Part shown: positions 26,641 through 37,566 of the stretch, one piece after another
How positions within the stretch are numbered: position 1 is the stretch's first letter
Layout of the letters: the number at the start of each line of letters is the position of its first letter
Source of the DNA: Cycas panzhihuaensis
Lineage: Eukaryota > Cycadophyta
Assembly (NCBI GenBank): GCA_023213395.1
Contig: CM041465.1
Span: forward strand, 165,795,741-165,859,740
Direction of reading: 5' to 3'
Length of the DNA: 64,000 nucleotides
The notes under the pieces: model-generated
Databases searched by the model: none
Seen by the model: only the letters and a program-made list of their open reading frames with translations
Told to the model about the DNA's origin: nothing
Program-made: the position numbers and the translations under genes

Positions 26641-27694
26641 ATCCCCTCCTTTTTCTAAAGGAGAGAGAAGACTTTTGTGATAGTAAGACCCTATCATTAT
26701 GCTACTGAGTTTTCTATAAGAATTTAGTACTTCATGCATGTTGCTAGCATCCACTTGAAGATTGGAAGCACAAATACCTCAAGTAATTTGGAAATCCTTA
26801 GAGGAGAAAAAGCTACTACCATTAGCCACAAATTCTCCTAAGCAAGGTAAAGGTAATCCATTTCTAGTTGCTATGGTTGGTTCTTCTTCTTTTATCATTT
26901 GATGTCATTTCCATGCCATATTTGTGTGAGTAAATGGTAGGAGTAACTAGTTAGTTACCTTAGTTTGGTTTCATAACTTTTTCTCCATCCATTTGATGAA
27001 TGTTTCCTCAATTCTTCCTCTAATTGTTGCTTAGTTGGTTGCTTTAAAAGTTATAAGGGTGGGGAAGCTCTTAAGTACACTCAGGAATCTTTTATACATT
27101 GGGGGATGATTATCATTCTGAGGAACCTTAACCCAATTTATTCCATATTTTCTCTTATAAACTAGGAATTACTTCTTAATGCTATGAGTATTTACTTTTT
27201 AATGAATCATATATGATCATATCATTGGATTTCTTGTAGATTTGTTATTCTTGTAGGGTACTAATGTACATGCAGGAAGGTGAAAGAGTCTTACGAGTTT
27301 TTTAACCATGCACTATCACTCAAGCAAGCTGTGATAACTTCCCATATCGATTGTCATTTAGGGAGCTGAGTTTGATATCCTATTTCCTTTTGTTTTCTTA
27401 AAATTTAGTACCTTTCATTACACTTTTTTTTATCATAAAGGCTTTCAACAAGCAAAAATGCTATCAAAATTCCTTTAGGAGTGGTAAGTAGTAACTCTAC
27501 CTCTTGCTCCACCTTATTGAGAGTGCCAACAACTTGTTAGGAGGGAATACAAGCTACTCTGGCCTACTTATTACCAGGTACACTTTAATATGTTTGACTT
27601 CTTACTCACATTGTATCTTTAAAAAAAAGACATTAATATTTCTTTCTTGTTTCTTTCTTTAAAAAAATGAAAAGCATAGGACTTTCTTTGCTCA

Positions 27695-27940
27695 CTTGTT
27701 TTTACCCTTTTCCAAGAAAAATAAAAACAAAAAAAAGAAAAAAGGAAAAAGGAAAGAGTATCATAGCTTACATTTCCATTTTCTCCTTTTTTCCCTCCTT
27801 TTCTGTTTAGAAAAAGAGAAAAGAGAACAAAAGAAAAGAAAAAAGGGAGAGATTTGTATACTTTTTACCCTATCTTTTTCCCAAAAAAAAAGGGAAAAAG
27901 AAGAAAAGAAAGAATACTTGCATTTCCTCCTTTACTAGTG
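27695..27940 (+). repeat. homopurine leader tract
   Basis: Long runs of A with interspersed G (AAAAAAAAGAAAAAAGGAAA type), broken by a pyrimidine segment near 27770-27800. The apparent Lys-rich open frame is only this low-complexity tract. Counterpart of 9999-10215. Confidence 0.75.
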
Positions 27941-28469
27941 CATATGCATTGCATCTTAGAAGTAGAGAGTTAGACCAAGTGTCTATTTACCTTGATTACA
28001 AACTTGAGACATGAGGAGGGCTTGTGTGATCACAAGTCATGAATTAGCAAGGAAAGTCATCATAAGAAGTAGAATAGGGTGTTATTTATGTGGATGTAAA
28101 AGAAAAGTGCATATAGTGTGCATTAGGTTTATGTGGCATTGATGCCTTTAGTCTACCTTAGGTTAAAAAAAAAAAACTGAAAGGAGTTAAAACAAAAAGA
28201 AAAAGTGTCATCTCAATGTAATCGTGAATCAATCGTCATATGTATAACCCTTACATATTTACCCTTAACTGAGCCTCTACGTTGATAGTGCATGTTCCCT
28301 TACTACTATGCTCAAGTAGTGCACGGATGCCTAAAGTTGGTATATTAAGATTCATATATATATGTTAAGATTTTGCACCCTAAGTCTTATGTCACATCTC
28401 GTCGTATAGCTATCTTACAACTCTAACCTTTTAGAGTATTTTAGTACTATATAAGAAGATCAAAACAAA

Positions 28470-28833
28470 TGATGTGAATCTACCTAGTAATGTTTAGACC
28501 AATAGAAGGTTATAAGGGAATAGCTCAAATTGCATCAAAAGTATAAGAGAAGAGTACAAGGAAGCTTAAAAAATACCAAAAGATAAGATGTACACAAGTA
28601 CAATCTCACAAGACAAGATTATGATATAAGAGATATCTTTATAAATGCTTAGCCTTAAGTAAACAAAAGTAGCTACTTTTCCTAACATCCTATTAGTGAA
28701 CCATGTGGCCTTTAATCTCATTGGTGGAGATATACAACCCACATACACAAATTAATAATTGGTATCAACCTTCTCCACCTTAACAATGTGGTTGGATGCT
28801 TAAATGCTACTAACCTTGAGAGGTTACTTAACA
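28470..28833 (-). repeat. chromovirus 3' LTR
   Basis: It begins TGATGTGAATC and ends GGTTACTTAACA on the plus strand. It aligns along its length with 37197-37566, sharing for example TAGCTCAAATT and AAAGTATAAGAGAAGAGTAC. Short insertions in the other copy account for the length difference. Confidence 0.82.
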
Positions 28834-28846
28834 GGTCCCCCCACCA
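28834..28846 (-). other. polypurine tract
   Basis: GGTCCCCCCACC on the plus strand reads GGTGGGGGGACC on the element strand, directly against the LTR. This is the place and composition of the plus-strand primer of an LTR element. Confidence 0.65.
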
Positions 28847-28959
28847 TTGCCTCCTAAGATGTTGAGTCCTTAAAGCACTAAATATGTGGATGCTACTTGA
28901 TGAAGTTTGTTGATTCCTATGTTGCTTCATCAAGTTCACAATTAGCCCACTACACCAGA

Positions 28960-30230
28960 TGCTCAGAAAAGGTTCTACTTCAAAGGTGACATTGATGGGT
29001 GCTTAAAATATACATAGGAGGAACTATGAGGATTTCTTCTTCTTGAAGGGTAGGGAGGGTTATTTGGGGTGTGATGGACTTTACCAGGTGTTTTTTTAGG
29101 TAGGATATATAAAAAATGTTATGGATCTTGGTATTAAGGGGATAGTCAAGGGTATAGGCTATTATGCCAATTCATTTGGTCACTTTATAGGGCTATAGTA
29201 GTAAAGACTGAGCTTGTGGGATTTATTATTACAAAGGGATTATTGTTTGTAAGGTTATATGTAAAGGTAAACCAAATCACCCACTTTAAAAGAATGATTA
29301 GACTAGTGGTGATTAACTAACTACTTCATATAATTTTGTATAGATGCCAAGTTTTACTTAAGGATATGAAGGATTTAATTCATATCTTGTAGTTTTTGTT
29401 GCACCCCAGCAGTAAAAAGATTGGTGGCCAAGGTATGATGGGATGGTGGGGGGTAATCATCAAGGACCATAAATGGGATTATTCTAATAGTAGACTGATG
29501 AGAGGAATTGTACCAATATTCTGCTAAGGCTAGTTAAGAAGTCTAATATCTTTGATGTTTTGAGGTAAAGTGACATAAGTAAATTTCTAAGGTTTTATTA
29601 AGAACTTTAGATTGACCATCCATTTAAGGGTGATAGAATGAGTTCATATTGACATAAGTTCTCGATGCTTAAAAGAGCTATTACCAAGATGTGGTTATAA
29701 ATTTAGGGTCTTTATCTGATATAATTATAGATGGAAAACCATGAAGGTGAAAGATGAATTAGATGTAGAGATTAACCTAAATGGGGTGCTTTATAGCTAG
29801 TATCGATATGTGCAAAATAAGATACTGGTACCATTTGCCTATTACAAGATTTCCACTTGAATGGATAGGCAAGTGGTACTAGTATCTACTTAAGTAGCCA
29901 TGGTGAGTTAAGAAAGCCATTTTGTACTTGTCTTTAGATGCTACTAGTTTGATAGTATCTAAATTATATGTCTAATTTAGAAAAAGTTATGGCCCCATGG
30001 ATCTCATCTAATATATCATCAATTCGAGGGGTGGGGAACTTATTATTAATGGTGAGTTTGTTAAGTTATTTATAATTAACAAAAAGCCAAAAGAACTATT
30101 TTTTTATGAACTAGCACAATAGGGGTTGTATAAGGGTTTTTATGAGGCTATATCATCCATATATCTATGCGTTTGTTGGTAATATACTCAATCTCTTTTT
30201 TTTCTAAGTAAGAATTTTGGTATAGATGTA
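28960..30230 (-). pseudogene. chromovirus integrase joined to a truncated RT
   Basis: Minus-strand reading: an RT block with [30 protein letters not shown] (30.0-29.88 kb), then at once integrase sequence KAPHL, FIFHLHGFPSIIISDKDPKF, MDGQSKVLNKTLEIYL, LALAEYWYNSSHQSTI, FKVGDLVYLYI and HNIFYISYLKKHLV (to 28.96 kb). The rest of RT, including the YVDD box, RNase H and the integrase zinc finger are missing. An internal deletion near 29.87-29.83 kb therefore joins RT to the integrase core. The same family is present with RNase H at 44.2-46.5 kb. Confidence 0.82.
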
Positions 30231-30399
30231 GGCTAATGGAGTTATAAGGGTTTTTTAGTTTTATGGTGTGGTAAAATCCATGATCTAGGGGAAGGCTATT
30301 AGGTAAAAGGGTAAAGACAGATTGGTATTTAGTTAGAATGGTTGGGATATTTGGGTGGGCTTTAAAATATGGTTAAATATTATTAAGATGAACAATATA

Positions 30400-31080
30400 T
30401 CTGACACTATCATTGAGTTACTTACTCATTTGCTTAGGGCAAATAAGTTTGTTTGGTGGTGATTAAAGATCATAAAGTTTATGAGTTTGGTCATCCTTAT
30501 CTTTCAACATTAAAAATGGATTGTTTAGAAAATTATTACTACTATAAATACCTAATGTTTTGAGCTATTAGACTCTTAGGATGGCATATGATCCCCTAAT
30601 GGATAAAGCATAAAGATTTAACCTTAGTTGATATGTGTTGATTTGGACTTGGAGGTTTTGAATAACTCCTACACAATGAAGGGTGTAGTGTCTTAGTGAA
30701 GAGTAATTAAAACATTTTTTTGGCTTGATGTGAAGGTTTAGTTATCTAGCTACTACAATATCTATGAAGTTTAATGATGTGCCACCATTGATAAAAATTA
30801 TAATGGGAGTCTTTCTGGGGGTCCCTCTTACTCACAACGGGTCAAGGTAGGTAAAAGAGGAAATAGTGGATAAGGATGCTTTAAGATCAAGTTCAAATGA
30901 TGGAGAGGTTTCCAATAGTGGTTTATCTTTTGGTTCATCTTTAGAATTAGAATTGATGTTAATGGTGAATATTATTCTTTTAGCTTTACATAATTTACTA
31001 TACCCAGATAACCATTTTTGTATGTACCGTGAGCATAGCTTGGCTTCCCTACACTTATGTACCTCATATATGGGTATTTG
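30400..31080 (-). pseudogene. chromovirus protease and gag zinc knuckle (broken)
   Basis: The protease frame reads PRKTPIIIFINGGTSLNFID, then IVVAR, LNLHIKPKKCFN, then LHCVGVIQNLQVQINTYQ with the LYALSIRGSYAILRV block (30.83-30.57 kb). It matches the chromovirus protease (DSGSSHNFID...LP..GCDVVLG). The catalytic Asp is Asn here (NGGTS). Upstream near 31.04-30.99 kb, LCSRYIQKWLSGYSKLCKAK is a decayed form of the C..C..K..PGH.C knuckle. Stops interrupt the frame between the two. Confidence 0.78.
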
Positions 31081-31299
31081 TACTGGTGTCGATGATTGTT
31101 TTGCTATTGGTCATTTTACGGGATGTCATTAAGGGTCCTTTGCTCAAAATCTCAGGGGCTTATATGGATCTACTAGCCTCGAGTGGCTAAACCATATTGT
31201 GTCTCTTCTAAAACTTGATGTTTGTTCCACTACAAACTCAACATAAATTACCTTCACTATGTTGATGGAATTTCTAAGGTTAAGAGGTTGATTGATCTT

Positions 31300-31836
31300 C
31301 AGTCTCATTTGAATTCTTTCTTTGATATTAGTTATATATATTTCAATCAGTGTCTACTTATCAAAATTTTGGGTAACTCTATTATGAATAGTTTAGAACT
31401 CACGTGCATAAGCTTTTACTAAAGTTAATTATTTTAACCAAGTAAGTTGGCTAAAAAAGGACTAATTCCATGTTTTTTTATAGTACTCGAAAAAGCATTT
31501 ACAAAATTGATCTCATGTTTGATTTGTTAGATATTCCCAAGTTTACAATTTATACTAGTAATACGTTTTTCCTTCCAAGCGGGTAGAGGTAAATGTCAAT
31601 TGATCATCTTGGGATATCCGATTGAGTACTAAGTATGAATCTAGTTTACTAATCCAACTATGAGTTGTATCCTTATTGAGATTTGGATCAAAGATTAGTA
31701 TATTGATCGAATGATTAAATATTTACTAATATAGAGACTAGGGAGGTGGGGTTCCACATTGTGAAGTTGCACCTTGTGAGGTATCTGTGGTGTTGGAGTC
31801 AGATGTTGAAATAAAATTGGAGAGTTGGGCATGCAT
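31300..31836 (-). pseudogene. chromovirus gag (broken)
   Basis: A start at 31836 gives MHAQLSNFISTSDSNTT with a Ser/Thr/Pro-rich N-terminus. It is followed by FDPNLNKDTTHSWISKLDSY and LVLNRISQDDQLTFTSTRL with EGKTYY near 31.69-31.55 kb. This is the retrotransposon gag domain (W...L..Y........+...+..LEG.A..W). In-frame stops occur after GTPPP and later. Confidence 0.7.
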
Positions 31837-33302
31837 GGTTGTAACCCTTTTTATTAATTTACAAGGTCCATTGAGAGCTTGGGTGCATCATGTTTATGTA
31901 TGTCCTACATAGTAAGGAACTGTGTTTCCAAAGATGAGAGGTGCTTAGATTGGCTTGGTGGTGCCATCATTTATAAAAGGGTCTTGAAGAAGTGGGATAT
32001 AGTAATAAGAAAGGGATGCAAGAAATGGGAGAAATAAGATAAAATATATTTTGATTGAATGGAAAAGATAAATAGAATGGGCATTACATAAATGGGAATA
32101 TATGAAAGTAGAAAGAAAGGAAAAAAATGGGTGGGGTATGAGGTGCTTATAGATTGGTGATCCTAAAATTTAAGTAAGAAAATTACCTAGTGTACTTGTA
32201 CAAGTATGACGAGCTCGTCAAGATGATATAAGTGAGTGGCAAATAGAAAACTTAGGCTTATGGAGTCCACAGGGTGCTTATAGGCCCTTTTTTTTCAAAA
32301 ATGATAGTTAAAAATGACCTAGTGGAGACTGATCAACATGGTACACTGATCGAAATAAGATGTATAATTTTTTATTGTCATTTTAGGGTTATGAACTTAT
32401 CCTTTTTGTGTGTTGAGTCTAATGGTGTAAGTCTTATCTAAATTCAAGAAGTATTGGCAAAGTTATGACGTTTTTTTTTTGGATTTAAGTACATTCACTG
32501 AGTGATTGAGGGTTTAAAGGACTAAACTCAACTGGATTGAATATTAACTCTGGTTTGGACTAGACTCAAGTGAAGTGAATATTGACTTTGATGTGTACTA
32601 AATAGGACGCATACAATGCTAAAGGTTTGGATAACATCTCCAATGCTATATTTCTAGATGTTGATTGTACTAAAAGATATTGGGAGCTAAACTGTATAAT
32701 TTTTTTAGAAAAGAGTGCTCCAGTTTTATAGTCTTGTTACTCCTTTTCCTTTTTATATAATCACCTTATTAAATATAGTGGCATTTGTATAGAGTGCTTT
32801 TACTATTTTACTATTTTAAATTTAGTAATAGGTTACAATCATTTCTCTAGCTTACAACTGGGAATTTATAGTAGTTCTCTAGGAGTATTAATAGAAGTAC
32901 AACAATATTAGAATCTTTGTATGGAATGATTATGTAATAATTGCTATATAGGTGATAGGAGGACCTAGTAGACATTGACAAAGGAGTATTTGGCTCTATA
33001 GGCCTTACGATAAACTTCTATATCATTACTATAACTCAGCCCAGTATCTTAGGGCACTACATATGGAGGAATATCTATATTTGTAGGGTCTACAGCCATG
33101 CAGAGGTGTTTAAGTAGAGTAACTTCTAGGTGATGATCGATAACCTATGCACCACATAGGGACAAATGACCAATAGTCTTCCTATCCTAAGCTAGTATTG
33201 GAATTTATAAGGGTCCTCTTATATACCCAAAGGTACATGGAGGCTTAATTCTATAGTTGGGTTTTATCTGAGGCATGGATATTGGCACAACCTACACCAT
33301 AT
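31837..33302 (-). other. chromovirus leader (gag-proximal part), no gene
   Basis: No protein-coding homology seen. It lies between gag and nested element C. Together with 36892-37182 it forms the leader between primer site and gag, about 1.75 kb, which is long for a chromovirus; an older insertion may be hidden here. Confidence 0.5.
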
Positions 33303-33612
33303 TGTTGGATGTGGTATTGGAGTGATACCACATCTTGAAAGAAGAAATGTGGGATACAAAGATGGATTATGAGAATTAACTTTAATTTATTATATTACAA
33401 TACAAAATATGCATGCATTTATAAAATACTCATGTATGTGTGAGATCTCTTAAGATCAATAAAGGTGTACTCTTGGTAGCTTGGCACACAAACTAAGATA
33501 CCACTTACACACACATTAAGATGAGTATAATATAATAATCAAAGGAATCTTGAGGGTTACAAGAGCATAAAGGAATGAATTAAATATTACTCTAAATATT
33601 ATACCTAATATT
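33303..33612 (-). repeat. element C 3' LTR
   Basis: Starts TGTTGGATG and ends near ATTATACCTAATA (CA mutated to TA). It pairs with 36543-36891: shared GTGATACCACATCTTGA, ATACTCATGTATGTGTGAGA and TAATCAAAGGAATCTTGAGG-type text. Confidence 0.7.
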
Positions 33613-35249
33613 TATCCCCCTTAATGTTTAATTCATGATATTTATATCTATTATTCTTGTTGGTGTAGTTGCTCTAAGCTGCATAAAATCTTCATCAAAT
33701 TATTGATGTTCATATTAATATGACTCCAACTACTGGATCACATGGATAGCAGTCACTGTGACCACTAGTTTTATAGGTAGTCACTTTGGTTACACAGTTC
33801 AATCAACTCCTTCATTAGTATTGCTCCAGAAACACACCATCCTACGTGGCTTATCAAGTGTGCTAAAAACATGTAAGAGTAACTAGAAAAAGTGTATCAT
33901 ACTTCTTACTAAATGAGATTATAAGACAACTTTTTGTGGTATCTAATGGCAGAAAATATAATAATGGGCCCTATAGCCTCAAATTTACCACTATGGGGTC
34001 TAAATCATGTCTCAATGGACTTCAATCATACTACTATGGGCTCCATCGTGCAATTATGGGCTTATGATGACCTATATGGGCTTTAACATGCCTCAGTGGG
34101 CTTACAAATCAAGGCCCTAACAAATAAGAGGTCTTAGTAGTTAAACAAGGCTATAAGTATGGGGATTTTATTAATCTCTCAAAGGCTGTAAGGTCAATAA
34201 TTTTTAATGCAACATAAATAATATATAGCAAATTTTTAAAAAGGACATATACATGTACATCATGCTCATGTAACTTACGTGAATCTCAAATAAAAAAGTG
34301 ATTAAAGTAAGATATTTATCTCTTGTAGTTATCATCACACATTGTTGTTGAAGAAAGGACCCCCCTACCCCCATTGATGCCAAACTCTTCAAATTTGTCA
34401 CACATTTTTTGTCTTTAATACTTAGCTAATATGTGCAATGCCTTGTTTAATTTCTTATATGCCAAATTAATAATAATATTATGAATGGTCATCTCGTAAG
34501 ATACAAAAAATCACTAAACTTAGCCATTTTAGACCTAATTTTTAAATGAACTTGTGTAACATAATATCAAACTTCAGTCATCGTACAAAATGCTAGTGTG
34601 AAATGCTTAAACATGGCCTTCAAAGCCTTACATAGTATCAAATGTTATATTTGTTGAGTATATAAAATACTGAGTTAACTTTAAACTATATTTTCATTTA
34701 CAAAACAAATTCAAATGGTGTTGAATAAATGGTCATTTCGAAGAGAGATGAAATACGATTTCAACGTAACTAACAAAATCAAAATCAAAATCAAAATCTA
34801 TATGAAAAGGATATCATAAACAATACAAATAAATACTTAAAAATTAAAAAAACTTTTCAAATGACATTTTATCCCTTTAACATTTAAACTCTTGATCAAA
34901 TTGTCACTCCATGTAACCTTCCGCTAATAGGTGAGGGAGCTGAAAACTCTAACCAAAATTTAAATATAATTAAATTTTTCAAAGTACTTTAATTTTTTTT
35001 TTTTTTTTGTTAAATATGCGATGAATTTTATTGTGTTAACAAAAATTACTTAATCTTTTAAAATCCCAAATAATAAACATCAAACCTAGGTATTTGACAT
35101 TTGTGATGATCCGAATGGCGACGGTATATTTGCAGCAGCAACGATTCTTCCAGTTGGTGATGGTGTTGTGAGGGTGATCTCCACGCGGGTTGGCGATGGC
35201 GGTAGCATCCTCTTTTTCAGAGCAGCTACTCTTCTTTGGCCGTAACCAC

Positions 35250-35990
35250 TTTGATCAGATCCAATGGGGGTCCCGAACCGCCACTAATTTATCCTCCGTC
35301 TGGAAAACCACGGAGTAAGCCCCCTCCAATTTCTTATAAGCGTTCACAATTCTCTAGAGAATGGGCCGTGAAAAAAAAAAACAATAGATAGCTGGGATTT
35401 GACAGTTGAAATAGGAATCAATTGCAATCCTGAAGCACAGTTTGCTTTTGATGGAGAAACTTCTGATGTCCCTGAATCCAAGTCTGATGTTTTAGACAAT
35501 AAGCAAATGCATCCTCATTGACGTCCTTGAACACATATGGGATTAATTACCCTTATTACTTGAGAAATCTCAATGGGGTTTCAAACCATAGTTAATGAAA
35601 TGCCATCTATTGCACAAATTGAAGCAATCAAAAAGTTTTTCAAACAAAATGTTTACAGAGTGAATACACATGGAAACAATTCAGGCAACAAGATCAAGTG
35701 ACCCACAGCTACCACTTCTAATATATCCTACTGTACCTCCACTTGCACCTCGAGTAAGTTATAAGGTTCTGCCACCTCCTAGCATGCCTGGGTCAGAAAT
35801 CCTAACTCCAATATTGGCGTCACAGTAGCAATATTATGGGGATTCTCATATTGAATCTTACATTCAACCACAACAGCATGGGCCTCTTGTTTTTGCTTTG
35901 TAGCAGCAAATTAATAGAATGCAGATGACATGGCAACCTATTGAGGAGGAGAGGCAGAGGAGAACGAGATAAATACTCACAACTATGGAA
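35250..35990 (+). pseudogene. coding-like captured fragment in element C, unrecognised
   Basis: On the plus strand, antisense to element C, three stretches look like protein: GPEPPLIYPPSGKPRSKPPP with SYKRSQFSREWA near 35270-35375; SWDLTVEIGINCNPEAQF with AFDGETSDVPESKSDV near 35390-35500; and DPQLPLLIYPTVPPLAPRVS, YKVLPPPSMPGSEILTPI, then QYYGDSHIESYIQPQQHGPL and QQINRMQMTWQPIEEE near 35700-35955. The two stops in the last stretch are TAG next to Gln codons, consistent with CAG to TAG. I do not recognise the family. It is Pro/Gln-rich and interrupted by shifts, so it is a decayed copy of a gene that lay elsewhere. Confidence 0.5.
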
Positions 35991-36542
35991 TAGAAAATAA
36001 CAAAGTATATTGGCTAAAAGTAGGACATATATTGATATATGACAACCTTTTAAAGAGAAAAATAATCCATATTTTAGCAGCAAAGACTCCCAGTAATAAG
36101 CTTGAAAATGTGTTAAAAAAATATAACATATTTTTTTTATTTAAGAAAACAAAATCTAGCTCATATTTGAGTAGTTGGGTGACTAATCCCATAGCTCAAT
36201 ATCACATCAATGGGTTTTTATTTTCCATGATCTACTTGCAGCTTCGAATCTGTAAAGTTTTCACTGCCATTTTCTAACATTGAAAAGTTTTTACTGCTAC
36301 ATACATCCTCCAATCTGCAGTTCTCACATGCTATTTCCAACATTCAACATGATAAAAAATAGAACTTGTTGCCATATGCAAATCTTCCACATTACAATGA
36401 AAAAAACTACTAAAAAAAATGAACTAAGACATAAGATCTTGACAAAGAAACTAGCTATAAGACTTCTTACTCAAACAATGGATTCTATGATCGAATGAGT
36501 GGTCTCTCAAGGGATCAAAACCCATTCCAACTGTGATACCAA

Positions 36543-36891
36543 GTGTTGGATGTGATATTGGAGTGATACCACATCTTGAGAGAAAAAATATGTGACATAA
36601 AGATGGACTATGAATACTCATGTATGTGTGAGATTTTTTAAGATGGACTGTGAATACTCATGTATGTGACATAAAGATGGACTGTGAATACTCATGTATG
36701 TGTGAGATTTTTTAAGATCAACAAAGATGTGTTCTTAGTAGTTTGGCACACAAAACAAGATACCACTTGCATACATATTAAAATGAGTATAATATAATAG
36801 TTAAAGGAATCTTGAGGGTTATAAAAGCATAAATGGGAAATCTACGTAATAACTAATGAATGAAATATTAGACCAAACATTATACCCAACA
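36543..36891 (-). repeat. element C 5' LTR
   Basis: TGTTGGATG...ATACCCAACA, clean TG/CA ends. It is longer than its partner partly because of an internal triplication at 36590-36720. Primer-site-like sequence lies just to the left. Confidence 0.75.
36590..36720. repeat. local triplication inside LTR
   Basis: The unit AAGATGGACT[AG]TGAATACT followed by CATGTATGTG occurs three times (about 36598, 36641, 36672), alternating with TGAGATTTTTTAAGAT. The left LTR has a single equivalent. Confidence 0.8.
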
Positions 36892-37182
36892 TATATTTCA
36901 CATAGAAACATATACCTAACTGTAGTTAGTTAGAAATGGTAGATCCTCGTGATTTTTATTGAGCCCTGACAGAGGGTCTTTACTTAGACTCTAAGGGAAA
37001 GGAGGGTGGGCTTCATGATTTGGACTATATTGTCTGCTTATAACTAACTCACACAGAGTAGCAAAATTAAACAAAACCTTAAAATAAAAATGTTTGTAAG
37101 TAAAGATTTTTAAAATCACTAAGGGGAAAAAAACATTCATTCTCTGCAACTTTCAAATGCTCTTGTTGAATCTTTATACCTC

Positions 37183-37194
37183 ACTCTAATATCA
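37183..37194 (-). other. chromovirus primer-binding site
   Basis: ACTCTAATATCA on the plus strand; the element strand TGATATTAGAGT is a mutated form of TGGTATCAGAGC (initiator-Met tRNA 3' end). It lies 2 bp from the LTR start at 37197. Confidence 0.55.
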
Positions 37195-37196
37195 CT

Positions 37197-37566
37197 TGAT
37201 ATCCACCCAATACTTTTCATACCAATGGAAGTTTATGAGGGAAAAGATAGCACAATAGATCTTTATTATACTTAAATAGCTCAAATTACATCAAAAGTAT
37301 AAGAGAAGAGTACAAAGAAGCTTAAAGAAAATGAAAAGATAAGATATATATAAGTGCAATCTCATAAGATAAGATTATAACATGAGAGATCTCTTTATAA
37401 ATGTTTGGCCTTAAGTAGACAAAAGTGGCCACTTTTCTTAGTATCCTATTAATGAACCATGTGATATTAACATTAACCATGGCAAATCCTATTAACATTA
37501 ATATTCTCTACCTTAACCATGTGGTTGGATTCTTATGTGTCGCTAACCTTGGGAGGTTAATAATAA
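37197..37566 (-). repeat. chromovirus 5' LTR
   Basis: Partner of 28470-28833. It starts TGATATCCACCC; its outer end is decayed (GGTTAATAATAA in place of GGTTACTTAACA), so the last bases are approximate. Confidence 0.78.

Larger units (their letters stand above)
25940..28469 (+). mobile_element. second copy of Tat-like LTR and leader
   Basis: This is the plus-strand relative of the block at about 12.0-9.6 kb. Shared landmarks in order: the entry GTAAGTATAGGTATGTTT near 25979, the frame MMSMTLVHGHLVHPLDF (compare MMSVTLVNGHLAYPFGF on the minus strand near 11.77 kb), a decayed GTAC motif region near 26340-26390, a TATA box at 26635, a homopurine tract at 27.7-27.94 kb, and the AAGTGCATATAGT stretch near 28.11 kb. 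It is cut at 28469 by the left LTR of the chromovirus, so the gag that should follow is absent. Confidence 0.65.
33303..36891 (-). mobile_element. non-autonomous LTR element C, nested in chromovirus leader
   Basis: The terminal repeats TGTTGGATGTGGTATTGGAG (33303) and TGTTGGATGTGATATTGGAG (36543) open two LTRs. The element-strand start at the right end, TGTTGGGTATAATG, resembles that of A and B (TG[TC]TGGGTGTAAT). The primer site ACTGTGATACCA (36528-36539 region) sits 2-3 bp inside the right LTR. A purine tract (AAGGGGGAT on the minus strand) sits inside the left one. The flanks CATAT and TATAT are a 4/5 match for a target duplication. No gag or pol. The 3' part has the same ATGGGCT-rich text as A and B, and the middle holds a coding-like fragment. 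Confidence 0.7.
28470..37566 (-). mobile_element. Ty3/gypsy chromovirus with both LTRs and a nested element
   Basis: Two copies of a 365-bp LTR in the same orientation (28470-28833 and 37197-37566) flank a minus-strand gypsy body. Reading leftward: primer site (37183-37194), leader, gag (from 31836), zinc knuckle, protease, an RT fragment joined to integrase, then a purine tract at the 3' LTR. Removing the nested element C (33303-36891) leaves about 5.5 kb. A clean target duplication is not visible. The left LTR interrupts the Tat-like leader at 28469. Confidence 0.82.

Noticed and set aside
27696-27938. Lys-rich 80-residue frame
   Set aside because: A by-product of the homopurine tract.
36032-36498. 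Two plus-strand frames in element C near its 5' LTR
   Set aside because: Stop-poor by chance in AT-rich leader; no resemblance to known proteins and outside the coding-like cargo stretch.
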